A DNA stretch of 64,000 nt. It comes from Comamonas testosteroni TK102. Its GTDB lineage: Bacteria > Pseudomonadota > Gammaproteobacteria > Burkholderiales > Burkholderiaceae_C. Location of the stretch: assembly GCF_000739375.1 (NCBI RefSeq), contig NZ_CP006704.1, positions 2,976,001-3,040,000 of the forward strand. The letters run 5' to 3'. This document shows positions 51,216-60,842 of this stretch, piece by piece. A program made the translations under genes and the position numbers. The notes beneath the pieces were generated by a model that was given only the letters and a program-made list of their open reading frames with translations, did no database searches and was not told the DNA's origin. Positions within the stretch are counted from its first letter, which is position 1. Each line of letters opens with the position of its first letter.

Positions 51216-52667
51216 CTAAGCCAGCGTGTACGCCGTCTTCACCGTGGTGAAGAACTCCTGCGCATACTTGCCCTGCTCGCGCGGGCCGTAGCTGCTGCCC
51301 TTGCGCCCGCCAAACGGCACGTGATAGTCCACGCCCGCCGTGGGCAGGTTCACCATCACCATGCCGGCCTGGCTGTGGCGCTTGAAGTGCGTGGCGTACT
51401 TGAGGCTGCTGGTGGCGATGCCGGCCGACAGGCCGAACTCGGTGTCGTTGGCCACGGCCAGCGCTTCCTCGTAGTCCTTGACGCGGATCACGCTGGCCAC
51501 GGGGCCGAAGATTTCCTCGCGGTTGATACGCATGGAGGGCGCGGTGTCGGCAAACAGCGCCGGCGCCATGAAGAAGCCCTCATGGCCGCTGCCCGTGTGG
51601 CAGGCGATGCGGCTACCGCCCGTGAGCAGCTGCGCGCCTTCAGCCTTGCCAATCTCGACATAGCTCAAATCCTGCTCCAGCTGCGCCTGGCTCACCACCG
51701 GCCCCATGTCGGTGCCTGCAGCCAGCGCCGCGCCCACCTTGATGGCCTCCACGCGGGCCTTGAGCGCTGCGACGAAGGCCGGGTAGATCTTGTCGGTGAC
51801 GATCATGCGGCTGGATGCCGTGCAGCGCTGGCCGGTGGAGTAAAAGCAGCTTTGCGCGGACAGCTCCACGGCCTGCTTGAGGTCGGCATCGTCGAGCACC
51901 ACCTGCGGATTCTTGCCGCCCATCTCCAGCTGGACTTTCTTTCCATTGGCGACACAAGCCGCCGCAATGCCACGGCCCACGCCAACCGAGCCGGTAAAGC
52001 TAATCGCCGCCACGCCGGGGTGATCGACCAGCGCTTCGCCGATCACACGCCCACGACCCATGACCAGATTGAACACCCCGGCCGGAATGCCCGAGTGGTG
52101 AATGATGTCGGCCAGCGCCCAGGCGCTGCCCGGCACCAGATCGGCGGGTTTGATGACCACGCAGTTGCCAAAGGCCAGCGCGGGCGCAATCTTCCACGCG
52201 GGAATCGCAATCGGGAAGTTCCACGGCGTAATCAGGCCGACTACGCCAATCGGTTCGCGCGTGATCTCCACGCCGATGCCAGGCCGCACCGAAGGCACCA
52301 TCTCGCCCGCAAGGCGCAGGCATTCACCGGCGAAGAACTTGAAGATCTGGCCGGCGCGCATGACTTCGCCAATCGCTTCGCCGCGCACCTTGCCTTCCTC
52401 GCGGGCCAGCAGCTCGCCCAGCTCTTCCTTACGGGTCAGGATTTCGGTGCCGATCTTGTCCAGCGCATCGGAACGGGCCTGGATGCCCGAGGCGCTCCAG
52501 GCGGGAAACGCAGCCACAGCGGCGGCCACAGCGGCATCCACGTCGGCTGCATCGCCCTGGGCGTACTCGCCGGCCACATCGGCCAAGTTGCTGGGGTTTA
52601 GGTTGGGCGCATAAGACTGGCCTGGTTTCCATTGGCCGTTGATCAGGTTGTGGTGCTTGGTGGTCAT
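51216..52667 (-). CDS. NAD(P)-dependent aldehyde dehydrogenase
   Basis: The 483-residue protein is a complete ALDH: TPWN at residues 147-150, Glu248 in QLEMGGKNP and the nucleophile Cys282 in FYSTGQRCTASSR. The C-terminal GGRKGSSYGPREQGKYAQ with EFFTTVKTAYT resembles 2,5-dioxovalerate (alpha-ketoglutarate semialdehyde) dehydrogenases. In this cluster it would oxidise the aldehyde released by the ThDP enzyme. A semialdehyde or an aromatic aldehyde would both fit the family. It lies 10 bases downstream of the FMN oxidase gene. Confidence 0.88.
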   Translation of the reverse strand: MTTKHHNLINGQWKPGQSYAPNLNPSNLADVAGEYAQGDAADVDAAVAAAVAAFPAWSASGIQARSDALDKIGTEILTRKEELGELLAREEGKVRGEAIGEVMRAGQIFKFFAGECLRLAGEMVPSVRPGIGVEITREPIGVVGLITPWNFPIAIPAWKIAPALAFGNCVVIKPADLVPGSAWALADIIHHSGIPAGVFNLVMGRGRVIGEALVDHPGVAAISFTGSVGVGRGIAAACVANGKKVQLEMGGKNPQVVLDDADLKQAVELSAQSCFYSTGQRCTASSRMIVTDKIYPAFVAALKARVEAIKVGAALAAGTDMGPVVSQAQLEQDLSYVEIGKAEGAQLLTGGSRIACHTGSGHEGFFMAPALFADTAPSMRINREEIFGPVASVIRVKDYEEALAVANDTEFGLSAGIATSSLKYATHFKRHSQAGMVMVNLPTAGVDYHVPFGGRKGSSYGPREQGKYAQEFFTTVKTAYTLA

Positions 52668-52677
52668 GGCTATCCAA

Positions 52678-53844
52678 TCAGGAAGTTGAACGGGGGGTGG
52701 GACGCAGCAGGCTGCGGTCTATGTCATCCAAACGATTTACGCCCAGCAGCGCCATGTCACGGTCTACTTCAGTGCGCAGGATGCCGATGGCATGGCGCAC
52801 GCCGGCACCGCCGGCCGTTGTCGCGGCGAAGTTGAACGAACGGCCGTTGAAAACGCATTGCGCGCCCAGGGCCATAGCTTTGAGCACGTCCGTGCCACGG
52901 CGAATGCCGCTGTCCATCATCACGGTGAGGTTCGGCGCCGCGTCCACGATCTCGGGGAGTACGTCCAGCGGAGACAGGGCGCCGTCGAGCTGGCGGCCGC
53001 CGTGGTTGCTGACGATGATGCCGTCGGCCCCGGCGTTCTGTGCGCGCAGCGCGTCTTCCTTGCGCATCACGCCCTTGACGATCAGCGGGCCTTTCCACTG
53101 GTTGCGCACCACCTTGAAATTTTCCCAGGACAAGTGGTCCCGTGCGACCATATCGCGCTGCACGTTGGCCGACAGGATTGGCGCCCCGCGCTCGGCGCGC
53201 CAGTTCTCGAAATGCGGCATGCCGTGCGAGAGCAGCGTGCGCCCGAAGGTGCCGAGCAGCCAGCGCGGATGGCTGATGCCGTCCCAAGCCAGCCGCACGC
53301 TGGGCTTCAGCGGCGTCGAAAAGCCGTTCTTGACATATCGCTCTGGATTTACCTGCACCGGCAAATCCACCGTGACCACCAGCGTCTTGAACCCTGCCGT
53401 GGCAATGCGGCGAATCAACTCGGCGATGCGCACGTCGTCGCCCGGTATGTAGGCCTGGAACCAGGTGTTCGGCGCGGCGGCAGCCACTTCCTCCATGCGA
53501 ATCAGCGACGCGCCACTCATGATGGCGGGCACATTGCTTTCCTGTGCTGCGCGCGCCAGCACGATGTCGCCGCGATAGCACCACATGGCCGCCAGCCCGA
53601 CCGGTGAGATGCCGAACGGCGAGGCATAGGACTGGCCGAACAGCGAGATCTCCTGCGAGCGCCGTTCCACGCCTTCCAGGATGCGGGGCGTGAATGCCCA
53701 GCGAGAGAAGGCCTCGCGGTTGAAACGCATCGACTGCTCGTCGTCTGCGCCATTGGCGATATAGCTGTAGAGCTGCCGGGGCAAGCGGGTTCGGGCGATG
53801 CGTTGGAAGTCGTCCAGGCAGTGGATGGTGTTTAGTTTGCTCAT
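52678..53844 (-). CDS. FMN-dependent L-2-hydroxy-acid oxidase/dehydrogenase
   Basis: The 388-residue TIM-barrel enzyme belongs to the lactate dehydrogenase (LldD), mandelate dehydrogenase (MdlB) and glycolate oxidase family. Motifs: LYSYIANGADDEQSMRFN at the N-terminus; SPVGLAAMWCYRGD; catalytic His281 and Arg284 in SNHGGRQLDG; and the phosphate site GIRRGTDVLKAMALGA. It oxidises an (S)-2-hydroxy acid to the 2-oxo acid. It is the first gene of the minus-strand run and starts 195 bases from the divergent ThDP enzyme gene. Confidence 0.9.
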   Translation of the reverse strand: MSKLNTIHCLDDFQRIARTRLPRQLYSYIANGADDEQSMRFNREAFSRWAFTPRILEGVERRSQEISLFGQSYASPFGISPVGLAAMWCYRGDIVLARAAQESNVPAIMSGASLIRMEEVAAAAPNTWFQAYIPGDDVRIAELIRRIATAGFKTLVVTVDLPVQVNPERYVKNGFSTPLKPSVRLAWDGISHPRWLLGTFGRTLLSHGMPHFENWRAERGAPILSANVQRDMVARDHLSWENFKVVRNQWKGPLIVKGVMRKEDALRAQNAGADGIIVSNHGGRQLDGALSPLDVLPEIVDAAPNLTVMMDSGIRRGTDVLKAMALGAQCVFNGRSFNFAATTAGGAGVRHAIGILRTEVDRDMALLGVNRLDDIDRSLLRPTPRSTS

Positions 53845-53950
53845 TTCTATAGCGTCTTGCGCCTGCTATGCAGGCCCTGCAGGCCAATATGCCGGAGATA
53901 GCGGATGCCGTCATGCTAGTGCTGCACGGTGGAAACCGCTGTGCATGTGG

Positions 53951-53967
53951 TGCATAGCTGGTATGCA
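53951..53967. promoter_or_regulatory. Perfect LysR-type operator dyad between divergent catabolic operons
   Basis: TGCATA-GCTGG-TATGCA is a perfect 6-5-6 inverted repeat that includes T-N11-A, the core pattern of LysR binding sites. A further half-site TGCAT lies 9 bases upstream (53942-53946). It sits in the 195-base gap between the FMN oxidase and ThDP enzyme starts and could control both directions. Confidence 0.65.
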
Positions 53968-54039
53968 TCGCGCCCGGTGTGGTCGCCGAAGCCATATCCT
54001 ACGCTTGTGGGTGTTTCCACAACAAACAGCCGATCCATC

Positions 54040-55704
54040 ATGAGTGATTCAATGAATGCTCCGAGCCGCACGGCCGGGCGCGCCCTGGTTGCCTCCCTGC
54101 GCACGCATGGCGTCGAGCGTGTCTTCTGCGTTCCGGGCGAAAGCTATCTCGAAGTCCTCGATGCCTTGTACGACGAAAAAAGCATCGAGCTCATCGTCGC
54201 CAAGCACGAGGGCGCAGCGGCCAACATGGCCGAGGCCGACGGCAAGCTGACCGGGCGGCCCGGCATCTGCATGGTCACGCGCGGCCCCGGCGCCACACAT
54301 GCCAGCATCGGGGTGCACATCGCGCAGCAGGATTCGACGCCAATGATTCTCTTCGTGGGCCAGATCGCCCGCGGGCACAAGGGCCGCGATGCGTTCCAGG
54401 AAGTGGACTACCAGCAGATGTTCGGCGGCATCGCCAAGCTGGTCATGGAAATCGACGATCCCGAGCGCATGCCCGAGCTGATGGCGAAGGCCTTCAATGC
54501 CGCCGTGGCCGGCCGGCCCGGCCCTGTGGTGGTGTCGCTGCCTGAGGACATGTTGACCGAGCAGACCACCGTGCCTGACTGCGCGCCGCTGACAATGCAG
54601 GCACCCGCCGTCAGCGAGGCTACTACGGAGGCAATCGCGCAAGCCCTGCGCGCGGCGCAGCGCCCGCTGGTCATCGTCGGCGGCAGTGACTGGTCCAACG
54701 AGGGTTGCGCCAGCCTGCGCGCATTTGTCGGGGCATGGAATCTGCCCGTGGCCTGCTCCTTTCGCCGCCAGGATGTGCTGGACAATACCAACGCCCAATA
54801 CATAGGGCACCTGAGCCTGGGCATGAATCCCGCGCTCAAGCGCATGGTGGCCGAGGCCGATGTGATCCTGGCCATCGGCACGCGGCTGGGCGATATCGCC
54901 ACCGACGCCTATACGCTGCTGAACGTGCCGCAGCCGAGGCAGCGGCTCATCCACTGCCACCGCGATGCGCGCGAACTCGGCCGGGTCTATCGGCCGAACA
55001 TCCCCGTCCAGGCCGATGCCTCGGTGCTGCTGCAGGAACTGAACGCCGCCGAGGCGCCCCGGGCTCCGGCCTGGAGCGGCTGGGCGGCGCAGGGGCGGGC
55101 CGCATTCGTGGCGTTCACGTCGGCACGCCCCGAGAACCCCGAGATTCGTGGCGTGGACCTGACCCAGGTCATGCTGCACCTGACCGAGACGCTACCGGAC
55201 AACGCTATCGTGACCAATGGTGCGGGCAACTACTCCGTCTGGTTGCACCGCTTCTACCAGTACCGCGCGCCGCGCACCGAACTGGCCACCACCTGCGGCT
55301 CCATGGGCTACGGTTTGCCGGCGGCCATTGCCGCAGCACTGCAACACAAGGACCGCCCCGTGGTGTGCGTGGCCGGCGATGGCTGCTTCATGATGTACCC
55401 GCAGGAGCTGGCGACTGCCGTGGAATACGGCGCCTCGCTCATCGTGCTGGTGGCCAACAATGGCATGTACGGAACCATCCGCATGCACCAGGAGCGTGAC
55501 TATCCGGGCCGCGTATCCGGCACGTCGCTCAAGGGCCCCGACTATCCCGCCCTGGCCCGATCTTTCGGCGCGCATGCCGAGCGCGTCACCACGGCCCAGG
55601 ACTTTCCCGCTGCATTCGCGCGGGCACGGGCCGCAGGCAGCGTCGCGCTCATCGAACTGGTGACCGACCCGCTGCAAATCACCCCCGACAAGCGCATGGC
55701 CTGA
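54040..55704 (+). CDS. Thiamine-diphosphate-dependent 2-oxo-acid decarboxylase/carboligase
   Basis: About 554 residues from ATG 54040 (ATG 54052 also possible). It has the three-domain acetolactate-synthase/benzoylformate-decarboxylase fold. Glu57 in KHEGAAANMAEADG activates ThDP. The cofactor motif starts GDGCFMMYPQELATA (446-) and ends NN at 473-474. The middle domain is the FAD-type fold seen in AHAS (DVILAIGTRLGD). In this context decarboxylation of a 2-oxo acid to an aldehyde is most likely, but carboligation is possible. It is the first gene of the plus-strand operon. Confidence 0.88.
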   Translation: MSDSMNAPSRTAGRALVASLRTHGVERVFCVPGESYLEVLDALYDEKSIELIVAKHEGAAANMAEADGKLTGRPGICMVTRGPGATHASIGVHIAQQDSTPMILFVGQIARGHKGRDAFQEVDYQQMFGGIAKLVMEIDDPERMPELMAKAFNAAVAGRPGPVVVSLPEDMLTEQTTVPDCAPLTMQAPAVSEATTEAIAQALRAAQRPLVIVGGSDWSNEGCASLRAFVGAWNLPVACSFRRQDVLDNTNAQYIGHLSLGMNPALKRMVAEADVILAIGTRLGDIATDAYTLLNVPQPRQRLIHCHRDARELGRVYRPNIPVQADASVLLQELNAAEAPRAPAWSGWAAQGRAAFVAFTSARPENPEIRGVDLTQVMLHLTETLPDNAIVTNGAGNYSVWLHRFYQYRAPRTELATTCGSMGYGLPAAIAAALQHKDRPVVCVAGDGCFMMYPQELATAVEYGASLIVLVANNGMYGTIRMHQERDYPGRVSGTSLKGPDYPALARSFGAHAERVTTAQDFPAAFARARAAGSVALIELVTDPLQITPDKRMA

Positions 55705-55748
55705 CCCATGACAGCCATCACGTCCATCACATCACAAAGGAGACTGCA

Positions 55749-56732
55749 ATGAAGTTCAACACCCGCACACTCACCCGCCGCTGTGCCATGGCCTGCCTGT
55801 TGGGCGCTGCCGTATCTGGCGCCTATGCGCAGACCTCCAATTGGCCCGACAGGCCGATCAAGATCATCGTGCCATTTGCGCCGGGCGGCGGCACGGATCA
55901 GGTCGCCCGTCTGGTGGCCGTCGAGATCTCTAAGGATCTAGGCCAGCCCGTCATCGTCGACAACAAGCCCGGCGCCGCTGGCAACCTGGGCGCCGACTTT
56001 GTTGCCAAGAGCGCACCTGACGGCTACACGCTGCTGTGGGGCACCGTGGGCACCCAAGCCATCAACCAGCTCGTGAGCAAGAAGCTGCCCTATGACGCGC
56101 AGAAGGACTTCAAGCCGGTTGCCATGGTGGCGACCTACCCGAATCTGCTGGTCGTGCCGATGTCCAGCCCCGCCAAGAGCGTGGCTGACCTGGTGGCGAT
56201 GGGCAAGAGCAAAGACCTGACCTATGCGTCCTCAGGCGTGGGCACATCGTTGCACCTGTCCGGCGCCATGCTCGCCGTGCAATCCGGGCTGAACATGACG
56301 CACATCCCCTACAAGGGTAGCTCGCAAGCGATGACCGACGTGATCGGCGGTCAGGTGGACATGATCTTCGACAACATGCCGGTGGCCTACACCATGGCCA
56401 AGGGCAACAAGGTGCGGCCACTGGCGGTGACTGGCACTAAGCGCTTTCCGCTGTTGCCCGAGGTGCCCACCATGTTGGAGTTGGGCTACAAGAACTTCGT
56501 GACCGAGTCCTGGAACGGCCTGCTGGCCCCTGCGGGCACGCCGGATGCGGTTGTGCAAAAGCTTGATGCCGCCGTCAAGAAGACCGTCATGGCCAACAGC
56601 TTTGCGGACAAGTTGCTGCAGGCTGGCATCGAGCGCAGCTACAAGGACTCGGCTGAATTCGCCAAGTACATCCGGGCGGAGTACGTTCAGTGGCGCACCT
56701 TCATCCAAGTCAACCGTATCAGTGTGGACTAA
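55749..56732 (+). CDS. Bug-type (tripartite tricarboxylate) periplasmic solute-binding protein
   Basis: The 327-residue protein has a signal peptide (cleavage near AYAQ-TSNW) and the Bug fold motifs: WPDRPIKIIVPFAPGGGTDQ, VIVDNKPGAAGNLGADFVAK, TYASSGVGTSLHLSGAMLA and THIPYKGSSQAMTDVIGGQV. Bug proteins bind small carboxylic acids for TctAB permeases. No tctA/tctB gene is present here, so it must share a chromosomal permease or act as a sensor. It most likely captures the pathway substrate. Confidence 0.92.
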   Translation: MKFNTRTLTRRCAMACLLGAAVSGAYAQTSNWPDRPIKIIVPFAPGGGTDQVARLVAVEISKDLGQPVIVDNKPGAAGNLGADFVAKSAPDGYTLLWGTVGTQAINQLVSKKLPYDAQKDFKPVAMVATYPNLLVVPMSSPAKSVADLVAMGKSKDLTYASSGVGTSLHLSGAMLAVQSGLNMTHIPYKGSSQAMTDVIGGQVDMIFDNMPVAYTMAKGNKVRPLAVTGTKRFPLLPEVPTMLELGYKNFVTESWNGLLAPAGTPDAVVQKLDAAVKKTVMANSFADKLLQAGIERSYKDSAEFAKYIRAEYVQWRTFIQVNRISVD

Positions 56733-56737
56733 ACGAC

Positions 56738-58144
56738 ATGAACACGATTGCCACACGACTGGTTGAAGCGCTTGGCCAGGACCGCGTATTGACGAGTGCC
56801 GACGACGTTGCCCCCTGGCTGTCCGACTGGCGCGGCCTTTACCGGGGTCAGGCTCAGGCCGTGGTACGGCCGCGCACGGTGGACGAGGTATCGCGCTGCC
56901 TGGCGCTGTGCAACGAAACCGGCACGCCGGTCGTGCCGCGCGGTGGCAACACCGGGCTGTGCGGCGGCGCCGCCCCCGATGGCGAGGGGCGCAGCATCGT
57001 CCTGAGCTTGGACCGGATGAACGCCATTCGCTCGCTCGACACCGTAGGCAACACACTGGTTGCCGAGGCGGGCTGCATCCTCGGCAACCTGCGTCGAGCC
57101 GCGCAGGACGCGGGGCGGCTGCTGCCGCTGAGCCTGGGCGCTGAGGATTCGTGCCAGATCGGCGGCAACCTTGCCACCAATGCGGGTGGCGTCAACGTCG
57201 TGCGCTTCGGCATGGCGCGCGAACTGGTGCTTGGCATCGAGGCGGTGTTGCCGTCGGGTGAAGTCTTTCACGGCCTGCGCACGCTGCGCAAGGACAACAC
57301 CGGCTACGACCTCAAGCAGATGTTCATCGGCGCGGAGGGCACGCTGGGCGTGATCACTGCTGCATCGCTGCGCCTGTTTGCGCGAGCCGACACGCGCTCG
57401 GTCGTGCTTGCAGGAGTGGAATCCTCCGTGCAGGCGTTGGCACTCTACGAACTGCTGTTCCAGCGCTGCGGGCCTAGGCTGCAGGCCTTCGAATTCTTCA
57501 CGGGCGAATGCCTGGGGCTGGTGCTGGAGACGACCGAAGGCGTGCAAGACCCGTTCGAGCGACGCTATCCGGCCTATGTGCTGGTCGAGTTTGCCGACAC
57601 CACCGACGAGGCCGGACTGGAAGCCCTGCTCGAATCCGTGATGGAGGCCGCGCTGGAGCAAGCGTTGTGCCTGGATGCCGTAGTGTCGGCATCTTTGGCG
57701 CAGCTCAATGGCCTGTGGCGGCTGCGCGAGGAAATCCCCGAGGCGCAGCGTGTCAACGGAGCGCATTTGAAGCATGACATCTCGCTACCGATCGAGAAGC
57801 TTCCAGAGTTCATGACAACGATGGAGACACGGCTGCAGTCTCTATGTCCTGGGGTAAGGCTGTTTGTCTTCGGGCATTTCGGCGATGGAAATCTGCACTA
57901 CAACCTGTCGCGCCCGCTGGGTGCGGCGGAGGATTGGGCAAGCACCCAGGGCCATGATCTGACCGATGCGGTGCTGGAGCAGGTGATGCAGTTCGGCGGC
58001 AGCATCAGTGCGGAGCATGGCATCGGCCAGCTCAAGCGCCATGCCTTTCTCCAGTACAAGGCCCCGCTGGACCTGCAGCTGATGCGCGCCGTGAAGGCGG
58101 TGTTCGACCCTGCCGGAATTATGAACCCTGGAAAGTTGCTGTAA
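56738..58144 (+). CDS. FAD-linked D-2-hydroxy-acid dehydrogenase (GlcD / D2HGDH type)
   Basis: 468 residues from the ATG at 56738, 5 bases after the Bug stop. The VAO-type FAD domain has VVPRGGNTGLCGGAAP and GGNLATNAGGVNVVRFGMA. The C-terminal cap has HLKHDISLP, the metal-binding FVFGHFGDGNLHYNL and GGSISAEHGIGQLKR. This subgroup oxidises D-2-hydroxy acids such as D-lactate, D-2-hydroxyglutarate or (R)-mandelate and passes electrons to ETF. The etfBA genes directly follow, supporting that electron path. Confidence 0.9.
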   Translation: MNTIATRLVEALGQDRVLTSADDVAPWLSDWRGLYRGQAQAVVRPRTVDEVSRCLALCNETGTPVVPRGGNTGLCGGAAPDGEGRSIVLSLDRMNAIRSLDTVGNTLVAEAGCILGNLRRAAQDAGRLLPLSLGAEDSCQIGGNLATNAGGVNVVRFGMARELVLGIEAVLPSGEVFHGLRTLRKDNTGYDLKQMFIGAEGTLGVITAASLRLFARADTRSVVLAGVESSVQALALYELLFQRCGPRLQAFEFFTGECLGLVLETTEGVQDPFERRYPAYVLVEFADTTDEAGLEALLESVMEAALEQALCLDAVVSASLAQLNGLWRLREEIPEAQRVNGAHLKHDISLPIEKLPEFMTTMETRLQSLCPGVRLFVFGHFGDGNLHYNLSRPLGAAEDWASTQGHDLTDAVLEQVMQFGGSISAEHGIGQLKRHAFLQYKAPLDLQLMRAVKAVFDPAGIMNPGKLL

Positions 58145-58171
58145 GGCACTTTGAGTACGAGAGAGGTTGAA

Positions 58172-58921
58172 ATGAAGATTCTTGTAACGGTGAAGCGGGT
58201 GGTGGACTACAACGTCAAGGTGCGTGTGAAGTCCGACGGCAGCGGCGTGGACATCGCCAACGTCAAGATGAGCATGAACCCCTTCGACGAAATCGCCGTG
58301 GAAGAGGCCGTGCGCCTGAAGGAAAAAGGCGTGGTCACCGAAGTGATCGCCGTCTCCTGCGGCGTGGCCCAGTGCCAGGAAACGCTGCGCACTGCCATGG
58401 CCATCGGCGCCGACCGCGGCATCCTGGTCGAAACCACCGAAGAACTGCAGCCGCTGGCCGTGGCCAAGCTGCTCAAGGCCCTGATCGACAAAGAGCAGCC
58501 CGGCCTCGTCATCCTCGGCAAGCAGGCCATCGACGACGACTGCAACCAGACCGGCCAGATGCTGGCCGCGCTGGCCGACCTGCCGCAAGCCACCTTCGCC
58601 TCCAAGGTCGAAGTGGCGGGTGACAAGGTGGCCGTGACCCGCGAAGTGGACGGCGGCCTCGAAACCATCAACCTGAGCCTGCCCGCCGTGATCACCACCG
58701 ACCTGCGCCTGAACGAGCCGCGCTACGTCACGCTGCCCAACATCATGAAGGCCAAGAAGAAGCAGCTCGACACCTTCAAGCCCGAAGATCTGGGCGTGGA
58801 TGTGGCCCCCTGCATCAAGACCCTCAAGGTCTCCGAGCCGCCCAAGCGCGGCGCCGGCATCAAGGTGCCTGATGTGGCCACCCTGATCGACAAGCTCAAG
58901 AACGAAGCCAAGGTCATCTAA
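58172..58921 (+). CDS. etfB: Electron transfer flavoprotein, beta subunit
   Basis: 249 residues from ATG 58172, 27 bases after the dehydrogenase. Typical start [23 protein letters not shown]-binding region [29 protein letters not shown] and [18 protein letters not shown]; the recognition loop region [17 protein letters not shown]. With EtfA it carries electrons from the FAD dehydrogenase to ETF:quinone oxidoreductase. A dedicated pair on the ICE makes the cargo more self-sufficient. Confidence 0.95.
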   Translation: MKILVTVKRVVDYNVKVRVKSDGSGVDIANVKMSMNPFDEIAVEEAVRLKEKGVVTEVIAVSCGVAQCQETLRTAMAIGADRGILVETTEELQPLAVAKLLKALIDKEQPGLVILGKQAIDDDCNQTGQMLAALADLPQATFASKVEVAGDKVAVTREVDGGLETINLSLPAVITTDLRLNEPRYVTLPNIMKAKKKQLDTFKPEDLGVDVAPCIKTLKVSEPPKRGAGIKVPDVATLIDKLKNEAKVI

Positions 58922-58956
58922 GGCCCCCGCACAACAAGAACACGAAGGACACGAAC

Positions 58957-59889
58957 ATGACCGCACTCGTTATTGCAGACCACGACAACGCCAGCATCAA
59001 AAGCGCCACCCTCAACGCCGTGACGGCCGCCAAGGCCTGCGGCGGTGACGTGCATGTGCTCGTCGCCGGCGAAGGCGCCGGCGGCGCCGCTACAGCCGCC
59101 GCGCAGATCGCCGGTGTTGCCAAAGTCATCCACGCCGATGGCGCGAGCCTGAAGAACGGCTTGGCCGAGAACGTCGCCGCCCAGGTGCTGACCATCGCTG
59201 GCAACTACAGCCACATCCTGTTCCCCGCCACCGCCGGCGGCAAGAACGTGGCGCCCCGCGTGGCCGCCAAGCTCGACGTCGCCCAGATCAGCGACATCAC
59301 CAAGGTCGACGGCCCCGACACCTTCGAGCGCCCCATCTACGCCGGCAACGCCATCGCCACCGTGCAATCGGGCGACGCCACCAAGGTCATCACCGTGCGC
59401 GGCACCGGCTTCGACGCCGCAGCCGCCACCGGCGGCAGCGCTGCCGTCGAGACCGTTGCCGCCGCAGCCGATTCCGGCAAGAGCAGCTTCGTGGGCTCCG
59501 AGATCGTCAAGAGCGACCGTCCCGAACTGACGGCCGCCAAGATCATCGTCTCGGGCGGCCGCGCGCTGGGCAGCGAAGAGAAGTTCAAGGAAGTCATCAC
59601 CCCGCTGGCCGACAAGCTGGGCGCCGCCATCGGTGCCAGCCGCGCCGCGGTGGACGCGGGCTACGCCCCCAACGACCTGCAGGTGGGCCAGACCGGCAAG
59701 ATCGTGGCGCCGCAGCTGTACATCGCCTGCGGCATCTCGGGCGCCATCCAGCACCTGGCCGGCATGAAGGACTCCAAGGTGATCGTGGCGATCAACAAGG
59801 ACCCCGAGGCACCGATCTTCTCGGTGGCCGACTACGGCCTGGAAGCCGACCTGTTCGAGGCAGTGCCGGAACTGATCAAGATGCTCTGA
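58957..59889 (+). CDS. etfA: Electron transfer flavoprotein, alpha subunit
   Basis: The 310-residue protein has the C-terminal FAD domain: [80 protein letters not shown]. The N-terminal domain ([20 protein letters not shown]) pairs with EtfB. Third base usage is very strongly G/C, as in etfB. It is co-transcribed with the FAD dehydrogenase and followed 12 bases later by a LysR gene. Confidence 0.95.
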   Translation: MTALVIADHDNASIKSATLNAVTAAKACGGDVHVLVAGEGAGGAATAAAQIAGVAKVIHADGASLKNGLAENVAAQVLTIAGNYSHILFPATAGGKNVAPRVAAKLDVAQISDITKVDGPDTFERPIYAGNAIATVQSGDATKVITVRGTGFDAAAATGGSAAVETVAAAADSGKSSFVGSEIVKSDRPELTAAKIIVSGGRALGSEEKFKEVITPLADKLGAAIGASRAAVDAGYAPNDLQVGQTGKIVAPQLYIACGISGAIQHLAGMKDSKVIVAINKDPEAPIFSVADYGLEADLFEAVPELIKML

Positions 59890-59901
59890 GTGCACTCAGG
59901 T

Positions 59902-60816
59902 ATGGAGTTCAGGCATCTCCGCTACTTTCTCGCGGTTGCCGAAGAACTTCACTTCGCCAGAGCCGCCGCCCGGCTGCACATCGACCAATCGCCGCTGTCA
60001 CGCTCCATCAAGGAGCTGGAGGATGAGCTGGGCTCGCAACTCTTCACCCGCACCACACGCAGTACCCAGTTGACCCGCGCCGGCAGGGTATTTCTGGAGC
60101 GGGTGCCGCGCATCTTCACGGCCTTGGAACAGGCGCGCGATGGGGTGAAGTCGGCCGCCAACGGCTTTCACGGGCAGTTGCGCATTGCCTTGTCCGACGG
60201 CATCACGCCGTCGCGGTTACCGGCATTGCTCGCGCGAAGCCGAGAGGAAGAGCCCGAGGTGGAAATCCGGCTCTTTGAAGTGCCCCTGGATCAGCAAATC
60301 AGGGGCTTGCATGACGATCAGTACGACGCCGGCTTCTCGATGGCCAATGAGGTCGGCGATGGCATTGCGGCCATTCCAGCCTGGGAGGACGAGCTGATGG
60401 TGGCCTTGTCTTCGCGCCACCCCTTGCTGGAGTACCGGCGCATTCCGCTGGAGATCGTGTTGCAGCACCGGCTGGTGTTGGGCGACCCTGCTTTTTGCCA
60501 GGGGCATACCCGTCAGGTAGATCGCATCCTGCAGAAGCGGGATGAGGAGTTGCAGATCCTCCAGCGCGTCGCCACCTTCGACGTGATGATGGCCCTGGTG
60601 TCCGCCGGGCTGGCGGTGGGTCTGGCAGGTGCCGCGCACATTGCATCCAGCCGCGAACCTGGGGTACTGGCCCGGCCACTGGCGGGCACGCCACCGATGC
60701 TGGCCACGTACCTGCTGCGCCGCGATGCGGAGCCGTCCCCGATGCTGGTCCGTTTCATCGAGCGGGTCGCCTCCATTGATTCGGGCAGTGGCGATACCGC
60801 TGCCGATGATTCATGA
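59902..60816 (+). CDS. LysR-family regulator next to the transfer genes
   Basis: 304 residues from ATG 59902. [43 protein letters not shown]. The effector domain follows ([20 protein letters not shown]). It is the BenM/CatR-like branch by its start. In Tn4371-type ICEs a LysR gene lies in the transfer region near traG, so this may be backbone rather than part of the catabolic cargo, although it follows etfA by 12 bases. It could link transfer to metabolite sensing. Confidence 0.88.
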   Translation: MEFRHLRYFLAVAEELHFARAAARLHIDQSPLSRSIKELEDELGSQLFTRTTRSTQLTRAGRVFLERVPRIFTALEQARDGVKSAANGFHGQLRIALSDGITPSRLPALLARSREEEPEVEIRLFEVPLDQQIRGLHDDQYDAGFSMANEVGDGIAAIPAWEDELMVALSSRHPLLEYRRIPLEIVLQHRLVLGDPAFCQGHTRQVDRILQKRDEELQILQRVATFDVMMALVSAGLAVGLAGAAHIASSREPGVLARPLAGTPPMLATYLLRRDAEPSPMLVRFIERVASIDSGSGDTAADDS

Positions 60817-60842
60817 ATTCACATAGGGAAAGGATGTTCGCC

